From positions 186,001 to 250,000 of the forward strand of contig NZ_ACZP01000014.1 in the NCBI RefSeq assembly GCF_000176175.1: 64,000 nucleotides of DNA, written 5' to 3'. The notes below the pieces were generated by a model. The model was not told the DNA's origin, ran no database searches, and saw only the letters and a list, made by a program, of their open reading frames with translations. A program made the translations under genes and the position numbers. Below are positions 46,411-56,050 of the stretch, piece by piece. Source of the stretch: Vibrio furnissii CIP 102972. Lineage in GTDB: Bacteria; Pseudomonadota; Gammaproteobacteria; Enterobacterales; Vibrionaceae. Positions within the stretch are counted from its first letter, which is position 1; each line of letters starts with the position of its first letter.

Positions 46411-46542
46411 ATGTGGAACATGAATAATTCCAACACAGCCCAACCTACTGAATTTCGTGACCTCAACGGCAAAGTAATGGCTACCGCTTTGCGTTGGTTG
46501 AGCGAGACCTCTGTAGTCAGGGACGATGAAACAAGGACTTGA
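46411..46542 (+). CDS. Small ORF just upstream of malS
   Basis: 43 codons from the ATG at 46411, five bases after GAGG, to the TGA at 46540-46542; a second in-frame ATG is at 46420. It encodes MWNMNNSNTAQPTEF and continues with a short amphipathic stretch LNGKVMATALRWLSETSVV. It ends 6 bp before the malS start, so its translation would deliver ribosomes to malS. It could be a leader, a real small protein, or a gene remnant. Not recognised. Confidence 0.4.
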   Translation: MWNMNNSNTAQPTEFRDLNGKVMATALRWLSETSVVRDDETRT

Positions 46543-46548
46543 TAGAGT

Positions 46549-48594
46549 ATGAAACTCAGCACCCTAACACTGGCGTTACTCGCTGTGGCGCCGACCGTCA
46601 TGGCCTCGCCCAACTTGGCCATATCCACCACCACCAACAGCCGCGATTTTCCGCTCAGTAGCGAAGAGCCGCTGGTCATTCCACTCACCAAAGATGACTA
46701 CACGCTGCGTATCACCGGCGTCGAGGGTCAATGTGAGGCGCCCGCCGATCAACGCGTTAAATTCAACTCACCCATCGCGCTTAATTGTGGCAGCGCAACT
46801 GAACTGCCGCTAAAGATTCGTTTTACGGGAGAGTACGCGTTCAGTTATGACGCCAAGGCCCATACGCTGACGTTTGTACGTCAGGCCACGACCTCGACCA
46901 AAACCGAATTCAAACGCCCGATTCCGAATGTCACCTGCGAAGTGTACCAAGGGGGCGATGTGACGCTGGCGCTGGGCAACACCTACGCCGATGGCACCCA
47001 ACTCAAAGATGCCTTTACCCAACAAGTCGTTACTGTGCAGCAGGGCAAAGTCACGCTCACCCCATCAAAAACCAGCGGCGGTTTGGTGTTGTTAGAGCCG
47101 GTGGAAGCCAAAGCGCAACCTTTCACCTATCGGAACGCCAACATTTACTTTGTGATGGTTGACCGCTTTAAGAACGGCGACCCAAGCAACGATCACAGCT
47201 ATGGCCGCAAAAGCGATGGCAAAGATGAAGTCGGCACCTTTCATGGCGGCGACTTAAAAGGCGTGATCGCCAAGCTTGATTACATCAAGAGCCTTGGCAC
47301 CGACGCCATCTGGCTCTCTCCGATTGTTGAGCAGGTACGCGGCTTTGTTGGCGGCGGCGACAGCGGCTCATTTCCGTTTTACGCCTATCACGGCTACTGG
47401 ACGCGTGATTTCACCAAAATCGATGAAAACTTCGGGGTGGATGACGACCTGAAAACATTGGTCACTGAGGCGCACAAACGTGGCATGAAAGTGCTGCTAG
47501 ATGCGGTGATTAACCACACCGGTTATGCGACGCTGGCTGATTTGCAATTCGACGGCGTTGACGTGGTCAATCCGCGCAACTTACCGAAAAACTGGGCCGA
47601 TTGGGCGCCTCAAGCCGGTGAAAACTGGCACAGCTTCCACCAAAACATCAACTACCAAAGCAACCATTGGCGCGATTGGTGGGGCGGCGATTGGGTTCGA
47701 GCGGGCCTTCCCGGTTATCCCAAACCGGGCTCTAGCGACATCACCATGTCACTGGCTGGGTTGCCCGATTTTCGCACCGAATCGACTGACTACGTGACGC
47801 CGCCCAAATGGCTGCTCAACAACCCGGGCACTCGCGTGGTCGCCAAAGACAACTACACCGTATCGGATTACTTGATTGAATGGCAAAGCGACTGGGTAAA
47901 ACGCTTTGGCGTGGATGGCTACCGCGTGGATACCGTGAAACACGTGGAAGGGGATGTGTGGAAGCGCCTGAAACAGAAAGCGAGTGAAAGCCTCGATGAA
48001 TGGCGTGCCGCCAATGGCCAGCAAGGCGAACCATTCTGGATGATGGGTGAAGTGTGGGGCCATCGCGCTTACCGCAGCCCTTACTTCGATGATGGATTTG
48101 ACGCGCTGATCAACTTCGACATTCAAAAACGCATGGATACCGGCGCAGCGTGTCTGAGCCAAATGGCGATGGTGTACCGCGACTATGCCGAAACGCTGGC
48201 GAAGTACCCCGATTTCAACCCGGTCAGCTACATGTCTTCGCACGATACCGAGCTATTCTATGGCCGTTTCAAATCGCTCGACATGCAGCGGAACGCAGCC
48301 AATGCGTTACTGCTGACTCCGGGCGCAGTGCAAGTCTATTACGGTGATGAAGTCGCACGAGAAGTCGGCCCTTATGCCGATGATTTCCATCAGGGCACTC
48401 GCTCTAGCATGAACTGGGATTTGGATGCGGATCGCCAAGCGCTGCTGAGCCATTGGCAAACTGTCGGCCAGTTCCGTCACCGCCATCCGGCCATTGGTGG
48501 AGGCGAACATCAGGTCATCGAACAAAAAAATGCGTATGTGTTCTCGCGTACGCTGGGCGATGACAAAGTTGTGGTTGCGTTTGTCGGCCGCTAG
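46549..48594 (+). CDS. malS: Periplasmic alpha-amylase, MalS-type (GH13)
   Basis: 681 residues with a signal peptide (1-19, PTVMA|SPN). After an N-terminal beta-rich segment (to about 190) comes the GH13 barrel: DRFKNGDPSNDHSYGRK, DAVINHTG (region I), GYRVDTVKH (region II, nucleophile Asp461), MMGEVWGH (region III, acid/base Glu501) and SYMSSHDTELF (region IV, Asp566). Length and order match E. coli MalS, which trims maltodextrins in the periplasm. A small ORF ends 6 bp upstream, with AAGGA as ribosome site. Confidence 0.93.
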   Translation: MKLSTLTLALLAVAPTVMASPNLAISTTTNSRDFPLSSEEPLVIPLTKDDYTLRITGVEGQCEAPADQRVKFNSPIALNCGSATELPLKIRFTGEYAFSYDAKAHTLTFVRQATTSTKTEFKRPIPNVTCEVYQGGDVTLALGNTYADGTQLKDAFTQQVVTVQQGKVTLTPSKTSGGLVLLEPVEAKAQPFTYRNANIYFVMVDRFKNGDPSNDHSYGRKSDGKDEVGTFHGGDLKGVIAKLDYIKSLGTDAIWLSPIVEQVRGFVGGGDSGSFPFYAYHGYWTRDFTKIDENFGVDDDLKTLVTEAHKRGMKVLLDAVINHTGYATLADLQFDGVDVVNPRNLPKNWADWAPQAGENWHSFHQNINYQSNHWRDWWGGDWVRAGLPGYPKPGSSDITMSLAGLPDFRTESTDYVTPPKWLLNNPGTRVVAKDNYTVSDYLIEWQSDWVKRFGVDGYRVDTVKHVEGDVWKRLKQKASESLDEWRAANGQQGEPFWMMGEVWGHRAYRSPYFDDGFDALINFDIQKRMDTGAACLSQMAMVYRDYAETLAKYPDFNPVSYMSSHDTELFYGRFKSLDMQRNAANALLLTPGAVQVYYGDEVAREVGPYADDFHQGTRSSMNWDLDADRQALLSHWQTVGQFRHRHPAIGGGEHQVIEQKNAYVFSRTLGDDKVVVAFVGR

Positions 48595-48617
48595 CTCAGC
48601 CATCCAAAGAAAAAATA

Positions 48618-48643
48618 AAGCGCACTCAGTGAGTGCGCTTTTT
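48618..48643. terminator. Terminator between malS and hapA
   Basis: AAGCGCACTC (48618-48627) and GAGTGCGCTT (48631-48640) with a 3-base loop, T-run on the plus side; the minus side has an A-rich flank, so it may serve both convergent genes. Confidence 0.9.
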
Positions 48644-48671
48644 CTTAAGGGAAATAACAAGGGAGCAATAA

Positions 48672-50501
<1,830 letters not shown>

Positions 50502-50680
50502 TCATTCCTAGAGAGTGTGAAAATAGGTAGATTGCCTTGATTCAATTGGCATCTGTTGACCTGCGACATTCGTCGCCCATTGAAAGTGGAACAAGAAAAT
50601 CCAGCTCGCCACTCGAGCAAAAAAATAATTTGCACCCGATGTTCAAGAAAACTGACAGTCACACCATGGAATGAGGGAGC

Positions 50681-50776
50681 ATTGATAAACCCATCAGGAA
50701 AATCTGGCTTATCAATCAAAAGTTTATATTCAATTGATAAATATATGCAAACAAAGGCATACACATCTTTATCAAT
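50681..50776. promoter_or_regulatory. Cluster of four HapR/LuxR-like half-sites upstream of hapA
   Basis: ATTGATAA at 50681-50688 and 50733-50740; TTATCAAT at 50709-50716 and 50769-50776. They alternate in orientation, so they form two successive wide inverted repeats. ATTGATAA is the half of the LuxR/HapR consensus. The last one is the best local fit (TTTATCAATAAA). Confidence 0.55.
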
Positions 50777-50798
50777 AAATTTTGTCCCGACAGGCACA

Positions 50799-50826
50799 AA
50801 AAAAGGGCAGCTATCGCTGCCCTTTC
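50799..50826 (-). terminator. Terminator of ompW
   Basis: On the minus strand AAAGGGCAGC-GATA-GCTGCCCTTT followed by TTTT, about 25 bp past the ompW stop. Confidence 0.92.
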
Positions 50827-50848
50827 CAATAAAAATATCGATTAAAAA

Positions 50849-51493
50849 TCAGAACTTATAACCACCTGCGATCATGAAGACCCATGGGTTGATTTTCACA
50901 TCAGTTGAGTATGATGTGCCGCCTGCTTTGTATTTCGCAGTAGTTTCGATGTTGGCGTACCACGCTGATGCGTTCAGGAACCAGTTGTCGTTGATCTTGT
51001 AGTCCATACCGATGTTCGCCGCCAGACCCCAAGAGTCATCCAGTTTCAGATCGCTCAAACCTGCTCCTTCACCGGTGCTATTGAATTTCTCGTCGAAGAA
51101 CACGGTGTAGTTGATACCCGCACCCACGTATGGACGGAAATCAGACTGAGGCTCACCGAAGTAGTATTGCAGCATGAATGTTGGCGGTAGATGTTTAGTT
51201 TCACCGATTTTACCCAGACCGCCTAGGTCCGTCGAAATATCGTGAGAGAAAGGAGACGCGGCCAGCACTTCAAAACTGATGTTGTTGGTTATCATGTAAC
51301 CCAGCGTTAAGCCTAACTGTGTGTTGCTATCCACTTTCAGCTCTTCTTGGCTACCCAGAATTTTATCACTGCTGTCATTTGGGACGACTGACGCTAAACC
51401 AGCACGAACAATAAAGTCACCTTCTTGATGAGCCAGAACGTTTGCTGAAGCCAACGCTGAAAGTACAGCAAGTCCACAAAGTGTTTTTTTCAT
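50849..51493 (-). CDS. ompW: Outer membrane protein OmpW
   Basis: 214 residues with signal peptide 1-21 (SANVLA|HQEGDF). Eight-stranded barrel family; EGDFIVRAGLASVVPNDSSD, then LGLTLGYMITNNISFEVLAASPFSHDI, FRPYVGAGINYT and the closing AGGYKF with terminal Phe are all typical. OmpW makes a narrow hydrophobic channel and is oxygen-regulated in E. coli. A perfect FNR-type site lies 78-91 bp upstream. Confidence 0.95.
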   Translation of the reverse strand: MKKTLCGLAVLSALASANVLAHQEGDFIVRAGLASVVPNDSSDKILGSQEELKVDSNTQLGLTLGYMITNNISFEVLAASPFSHDISTDLGGLGKIGETKHLPPTFMLQYYFGEPQSDFRPYVGAGINYTVFFDEKFNSTGEGAGLSDLKLDDSWGLAANIGMDYKINDNWFLNASAWYANIETTAKYKAGGTSYSTDVKINPWVFMIAGGYKF

Positions 51494-51570
51494 TATTTGA
51501 TTTCCTTTTTCTTGGGCTAGAGTTTGTAATTCTTATGTGGCGCACAGTAGCACAGAGAGACCACACATTT

Positions 51571-51584
51571 TTGATGGAAATCAA
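51571..51584. promoter_or_regulatory. FNR-type binding site upstream of ompW
   Basis: TTGATGGAAATCAA equals the FNR consensus TTGATnnnnATCAA at all ten specified positions, 78-91 bp upstream of the ompW start, a usual activating distance given a short leader. Confidence 0.75.
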
Positions 51585-51804
51585 TTTGTAAAATTTATTG
51601 CTACAAATAGTGAGAAAATGCAGGGTTCATCACTTTTTATTGCAATTAAAAAACAATTATCTAATGCAACTTTCGCGTGCGTCACGTGTCCCCATTCGAA
51701 CCACACTTGACTTGGATCAATTTTGATGAAATTTGTCTGTCGAGAATTTGAACCCATTCTGCACTTATGCCGCCGAATCGCGGGGAATGACGGGCCACAT
51801 TGAA

Positions 51805-51820
51805 TGTGATAATTATCACA
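51805..51820. promoter_or_regulatory. CRP-type binding site
   Basis: TGTGATAATTATCACA is a perfect palindrome and equals the CRP core TGTGAn6TCACA. It lies 113-128 bp upstream of the DUF3316 gene and about 310 bp upstream of ompW, so the former is the more likely target. Confidence 0.7.
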
Positions 51821-51932
51821 ACACCACGTGCTATCTGTGGATAATTTGCTGATCTTTTGACCTTTTGCTAACACCGCCCCAGCGGATCACGAAGACAATA
51901 ACGACGTAAATTGAAACTTGAATGGAGTAAGT

Positions 51933-52277
51933 ATGAAGAAGATCATTCTGCTGCTTGCCGCCATGTTGTTTAGTAGCGTTGCGCTTTCCGGAATGCGTTT
52001 CGGTGCCCCACAAACCAATTTGAGTACCGCCAGTTACCAGACACAACAGCAAGCCGCCGAAGCCGGCGAGGCCATGATGGCCAACCTCAAAGCAATGCCC
52101 TCGCAAGAACTGCTCAAAGTGCTGCCCATCTACGATGACAACGTAGACAGCAAAAGCGTGCGGATCAGCCAAATTCGACGCAGCGTCAAACCGGTTGCAG
52201 AGCAAAACGGTCAAATTGAATTTCAAAGCGTCTTGACCATCGACTACCGCTATCAATATTACCCACACGACGATTAA
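51933..52277 (+). CDS. DUF3316 family exported protein
   Basis: 114 residues from the ATG at 51933 (TGGAG upstream). Signal peptide 1-19 (FSSVALS|GMR). The mature chain has the pattern QTNLSTASYQTQQQAAEAG, then LLKVLPIYDDNVDSKSVRI and a C-terminal beta segment FQSVLTIDYRYQYY that fits DUF3316, a family I know mainly from Vibrio. Probably periplasmic; function unknown. The CRP-type site upstream suggests control by carbon supply. Confidence 0.78.
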   Translation: MKKIILLLAAMLFSSVALSGMRFGAPQTNLSTASYQTQQQAAEAGEAMMANLKAMPSQELLKVLPIYDDNVDSKSVRISQIRRSVKPVAEQNGQIEFQSVLTIDYRYQYYPHDD

Positions 52278-52481
52278 TCGTTCCCGCCTGATGAGTTCCC
52301 TGCTCATCAGGAATTTCTATTGCTTGCCTCTTGACCATCGAGGCCAGCACCCTTTCATCATCGAATAGGCCAAATGCCTGAAACTTCGCATGCAATCACC
52401 CGCTCATCATTCCCGTGACTGAACGCTCAAAATTGCACTGATGAATCCACGACAGCATTTTTATTGTTTGTTTGTCATTCG

Positions 52482-52498
52482 ATGACAATGCAAGGTTG
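52482..52498. promoter_or_regulatory. Palindrome upstream of the HD-GYP gene
   Basis: TTGTCAT (52482-52488) and ATGACAA (52492-52498) are perfect 7-bp arms around TCG, 39-55 bp upstream of the start; position suits an operator near the promoter. Confidence 0.4.
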
Positions 52499-52537
52499 CA
52501 CTATATTTTTTATTTATGTCTTGATGAGTAGCGTTCG

Positions 52538-53941
52538 ATGTTATTACAAGGTTCGAATCTCAATATGCCTTTAGCCGAGCTGGTTTCTTCATTGACAGTG
52601 GCGCTAGATATGACCGAAGGACAGCCCCCAGAGCACAGTATGCGTTGCTGCTGGATTGGCATGCATATTGGTGAGCGAATGAACCTCTCATCATCGGAGC
52701 TTCATGACCTGTATTTTACGTTACTTCTCAAAGATGCTGGCTGCAGCAGCAATGCTGCTCGAATCTGTGAACTCTACGCCACCGATGATCTTACATTTAA
52801 ACAACAATATAAAACGGCCGGTACGAGCCTGACGAGTGCGATTAATTTCGTATTGAAAAATGCAGGCTCGGGTGAGCATTGGCGTAAGCGTATCTCTACC
52901 ACGATTGATATTTTGAAAAATGGGAAAGATTATGCTCAAGAACTGATTCAAACGCGTTGTACAAAAGGCGCTGAAGTAGCTCGTGAGCTTTTGTTCAGTG
53001 AAAGTGTGGCCCAAGGAATACAACATTTGGATGAGCACTGGGACGGTTCAGGTCGTCCTGATGGATTAGTGCGTGATCACATCCCATTATTTTCAAGAAT
53101 TGCCCTACTCGCTCAAGTGATGGATGTTTTTCAACGTGAACATGATTTGAATATCGCATTTTCTGAACTCGAAAGTCGTTCCGGAAACTGGCTAGATCCT
53201 CACTTAGTCGTGATGGCTAAGCAGTTGAAAGACAATCCTGAGTTCATCAGCGCACTCAATGCCTCATCCATCGTCCCTTTTGTCCTATCTATGTCACCCG
53301 CCCAAGCGATGATTCCATTAGATGATGATTATTTCGATCGAATTGTGACGGCTTTCGGCAAAATCATTGATGCCAAGAGTCCTTTTACCTCCGGACACAG
53401 CTCTAGAGTCGCTATTTTTAGTACGCTCATCGCCGAAGAACTCAAGATAGACGCAGAAGATCGACTATGGCTAAAACGAGCAGCACTCTTACATGATCTA
53501 GGCAAACTCGGGGTCAGTAATACGATTTTAGACAAACCTGGGAAGTTGGATGATGACGAGTGGGCAAAAATACAAAATCACGCGGTGTTTACCCGAGAGA
53601 TCATTGAAAAAATATCCCCGTTAAAACAGTTTGCCAAAATGGCCGCGGCTCATCATGAAAAATTAGATGGCACAGGCTATCCCGATCAATTGCTTGCCGA
53701 TGAAATTTCGATGATGACACGGATTATTACGACAGCAGATATTTTTGACGCCATTACGGCTGAACGCCCTTATCGAGGAGCGATTCCAATTCCCAAAACT
53801 TTAGAAATCATGGAAGAAAATGTGGGGACGGCCATCGACCCATTGTGCTTTAATGCACTCAAAGCGGCACTCAGCAAACTTCCTGAGAAGTACATGAAAG
53901 ATATTGGTATGAGCGGGGTTCCCGCGTCACCGATGCTCTAA
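52538..53941 (+). CDS. HD-GYP phosphodiesterase with an extra degenerate HD domain
   Basis: 467 residues, cytoplasmic. The C-terminal half (about 265-455) is a full HD-GYP domain: HDLGKLG with His319-Asp320, AHHEKLDGTGYP with Gly380-Tyr381-Pro382, and TADIFDAITAERPYR; such proteins hydrolyse cyclic di-GMP. The N-terminal half looks like a second, worn copy: LLKDAGC has Lys65-Asp66 where HD would be, and EHWDGSGRPDGL has Gly172-Arg173-Pro174 for GYP. The worn copy probably serves as a regulatory or dimer-forming part. Confidence 0.9.
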   Translation: MLLQGSNLNMPLAELVSSLTVALDMTEGQPPEHSMRCCWIGMHIGERMNLSSSELHDLYFTLLLKDAGCSSNAARICELYATDDLTFKQQYKTAGTSLTSAINFVLKNAGSGEHWRKRISTTIDILKNGKDYAQELIQTRCTKGAEVARELLFSESVAQGIQHLDEHWDGSGRPDGLVRDHIPLFSRIALLAQVMDVFQREHDLNIAFSELESRSGNWLDPHLVVMAKQLKDNPEFISALNASSIVPFVLSMSPAQAMIPLDDDYFDRIVTAFGKIIDAKSPFTSGHSSRVAIFSTLIAEELKIDAEDRLWLKRAALLHDLGKLGVSNTILDKPGKLDDDEWAKIQNHAVFTREIIEKISPLKQFAKMAAAHHEKLDGTGYPDQLLADEISMMTRIITTADIFDAITAERPYRGAIPIPKTLEIMEENVGTAIDPLCFNALKAALSKLPEKYMKDIGMSGVPASPML

Positions 53942-54044
53942 ATGCATGCTCAAAAACAAGGATGCCGCCGCGCCTGACTAAATCCCTACGACGTTCTCGC
54001 CTGATAGTGATAACATCGCCGCATCAGAATGAGCGAGAAACACC

Positions 54045-54383
54045 ATGTTTATCCACCACGTGAACGACATCGACTGGCTGGTGATCACAGCCTTTGAAGA
54101 ACTGAAACCGCTATTCATCGAAGATGCTGGCGCCATCCCCGAATACTTCTCGACCACCAGCGAATTAAGCCTGATTGACCAAGCTAGGCGCGCTTACGGA
54201 TATTTGCCGGCACTGCGCGGCGTCATCACCGATACCGGCACCTTTCAAAGCGAAGATAACGACGAAGATTTGAACCCACAACTTGCCTGCCTCGTTGAAG
54301 GGCGTGGCCGAGTATTTATCTATCACGGCGGCTTTGTGGCGTTTGTGGACGACGAACAAACCTTCATTACTCGAATGAACTGA
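54045..54383 (+). CDS. Hypothetical cytoplasmic protein
   Basis: 112 residues, acidic, no signal or membrane segment. It begins MFIHHVNDIDWLVITAFEEL and has a C-terminal beta-like stretch RVFIYHGGFVAFVDDEQTF. Codon use is like that of surrounding genes and the frame has no good competitor. Family not recognised. Confidence 0.65.
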   Translation: MFIHHVNDIDWLVITAFEELKPLFIEDAGAIPEYFSTTSELSLIDQARRAYGYLPALRGVITDTGTFQSEDNDEDLNPQLACLVEGRGRVFIYHGGFVAFVDDEQTFITRMN

Positions 54384-54700
54384 ACATCATTCAGTCTGTT
54401 GAAATCGACGAATAGAACGGTGGTAGCGTTGCGCCACTAAGAAAAGTCATTTTGCGGTTCATTAGCGTGATACATCCCAAACAAGGAGTGGGGCAATAAC
54501 TCTTGCTTTCCATTCCAGCTAGCCCTCCCGGCCGCTGAATAGTGACCGCAAACACCGCAGTATGAATACTCAAAGCCTATATGAGCATATTCCTAATACA
54601 TTTCCACAGTCATCGTTGTTGAATGTCTCAGTCCATAAGCATCCTGCATACTTAAAAGGATGCTTATGAACTACAACTAGCCATGTCGAGAATACGCTAA
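54384..54700. other. Intergenic region at the edge of the mannan locus
   Basis: About 317 bases without a gene. The only structure I see is an 11-bp hairpin, CATAAGCATCC (54634-54644) with GGATGCTTATG (54658-54668), 33-67 bp past the stop of the mannanase gene. It lacks a T-run but may end that transcript. Confidence 0.5.
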
Positions 54701-55906
54701 TCAATAATCTGCGTTAGAACCTTTCACAACACACGATTCGTTATTTTCCCATCCCCAACCGTCACCATCTGGATCAGATGATTCAGATGAACAATAAGCA
54801 TAACCATTAGGAGCGGTTTCATTTGAGTCTTGAACGATACAGCTTTGCTCATTTTCCCACCCCCAACCATCACCATCAGGGTCAAGGGAAGATGAACTAC
54901 AAATGGGATACTGAGTACTTTCGCCAGAACAATCATCTTTACACGTAAAAACTGTTGCGATCTGAGAAGTCGATTTTATTCCATTTTCGCCATTGATTAA
55001 TGTATTACCCCACTTCGTATAAGAATCATTATTCCAATTATTGACAATATCCAAATCAGCTGTCGAATCATCATTTCCTGACCACGACCAACCGATATAT
55101 CCTAAACTTAATGTTTCTGTTCGTTCCATGATAGCGCTTTCATCTACATTAGACCCTTTATGTGTCGCCGCAAATTCACCCACAACAAGAGAGAGTCCTT
55201 TATTGATAAAAGACGAGATATAATTATTTACAGTGCTATAATCGCCGTAAACTTCATACATATGCACACTAAAAATTATATTATGTAAAGGATCTGAATC
55301 TAAAATCGAGGTGGCATTATCTAACATTATATTTTGCCAATCTTGTCCCCAATTCGGTGCATCGACCATGATGACATGATTCATACCTTCACTTCTTAAC
55401 CGGTTAATTGCATCTTTATGTGCCTTTACCCAATCACTACTAATGATTCCATTACCGAACGGTTCATTGCCTAAGTTAATAATAACGTAGTTTTCTTCAC
55501 CAATTAGTTTTTCTTTAATTTCGATCCAATAATCCGCCGCAGAATTCAAATCAGCTGCGCTGCTTTCTTCACCGTAACCTGTCGTATCATGCACCTCTAA
55601 GACTGCAATCAAGTTGTATGATTTAGCTAGTTGGATAATATTGCCAACCTCTTCGGCACTAGTCTTATTCCATCGATGTCCGTTGCTCAATACGATCCTC
55701 ACCGTATTAGCTCCTGTTGATGATATACCCTGCAATGCAGTTTCTAGCTTATCTGCATACCAAGCATGAGCGTGATTAATGCCTCGGATCTTAAATGGGA
55801 TTCCATTGTATTCATAAAGCACACTGCCAGAAACATAAAGCCCAGCAAAAACCGTATTAGAAAATAAAAATAAAAGCGTTACTATGCAAAAATTAAAATA
55901 TTTCAT
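54701..55906 (-). CDS. Secreted GH5 beta-mannanase with two CBM10-like modules
   Basis: 401 residues. Signal peptide 1-21 (SNTVFA|GLYV). The catalytic domain (about 22-310) reads like GH5 subfamily 8 mannanases: IRGINHAHAWY, VLEVHDTTGYGE, acid/base Glu148 in NLGNEPFGN, HMYEVYGDY and nucleophile Glu244 in VVGEFAATH. Two C-terminal repeats (about 333-358 and 369-394), each YxxCSS...DPDGDGWGWENxxSC, are CBM10-like; the DPDGDG part could also bind calcium. It should cut beta-1,4-mannan outside the cell. Clearly A+T-rich compared with genes before 54 kb. Confidence 0.88.
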   Translation of the reverse strand: MKYFNFCIVTLLFLFSNTVFAGLYVSGSVLYEYNGIPFKIRGINHAHAWYADKLETALQGISSTGANTVRIVLSNGHRWNKTSAEEVGNIIQLAKSYNLIAVLEVHDTTGYGEESSAADLNSAADYWIEIKEKLIGEENYVIINLGNEPFGNGIISSDWVKAHKDAINRLRSEGMNHVIMVDAPNWGQDWQNIMLDNATSILDSDPLHNIIFSVHMYEVYGDYSTVNNYISSFINKGLSLVVGEFAATHKGSNVDESAIMERTETLSLGYIGWSWSGNDDSTADLDIVNNWNNDSYTKWGNTLINGENGIKSTSQIATVFTCKDDCSGESTQYPICSSSSLDPDGDGWGWENEQSCIVQDSNETAPNGYAYCSSESSDPDGDGWGWENNESCVVKGSNADY

Positions 55907-55924
55907 TTCTATATCCTTAGATTA

Positions 55925-55932
55925 TAACGTTA
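55925..55932. promoter_or_regulatory. TAACGTTA motif before the GH5 mannanase gene
   Basis: The palindrome TAACGTTA lies 19-26 bp upstream of the start. Similar motifs occur at 57382-57389 and 57575-57582 (AAACGTTA), so all three outer promoters of the mannan locus carry one. A CG-centred palindrome suits a LacI-type operator. Confidence 0.3.
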
Positions 55933-55984
55933 GTTCGTTCTAAGTGTTTTTCCAACAACTATATAGAAAATACTCAGTAAAAAT

Positions 55985-56016
55985 TTAAAAAAAAGGTCGC
56001 TCCCCCGAACGACCTT
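55985..56016 (-). terminator. Terminator of the sugar-binding protein gene
   Basis: On the minus strand AAGGTCG (complement of 56010-56016) and CGACCTT (complement of 55993-55999) around a G-rich loop, followed by at least six Ts, 35 bp past the stop. Confidence 0.85.
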
Positions 56017-56050
56017 GGCTATAAGCCAATTTATGCTGCCGCAATTCAAA

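Larger units (their letters stand above)
51494..51932. other. Divergent regulatory region of ompW and a DUF3316 gene
   Basis: About 439 A+T-rich bases without a gene, carrying a perfect FNR-type site near ompW and a perfect CRP-type site nearer the DUF3316 gene. Confidence 0.7.

Noticed and set aside
46356..46691. Minus-strand ORF of 111 codons over the malS start
   Set aside because: It is antisense to the malS signal peptide and to a better plus-strand short ORF; no signature.
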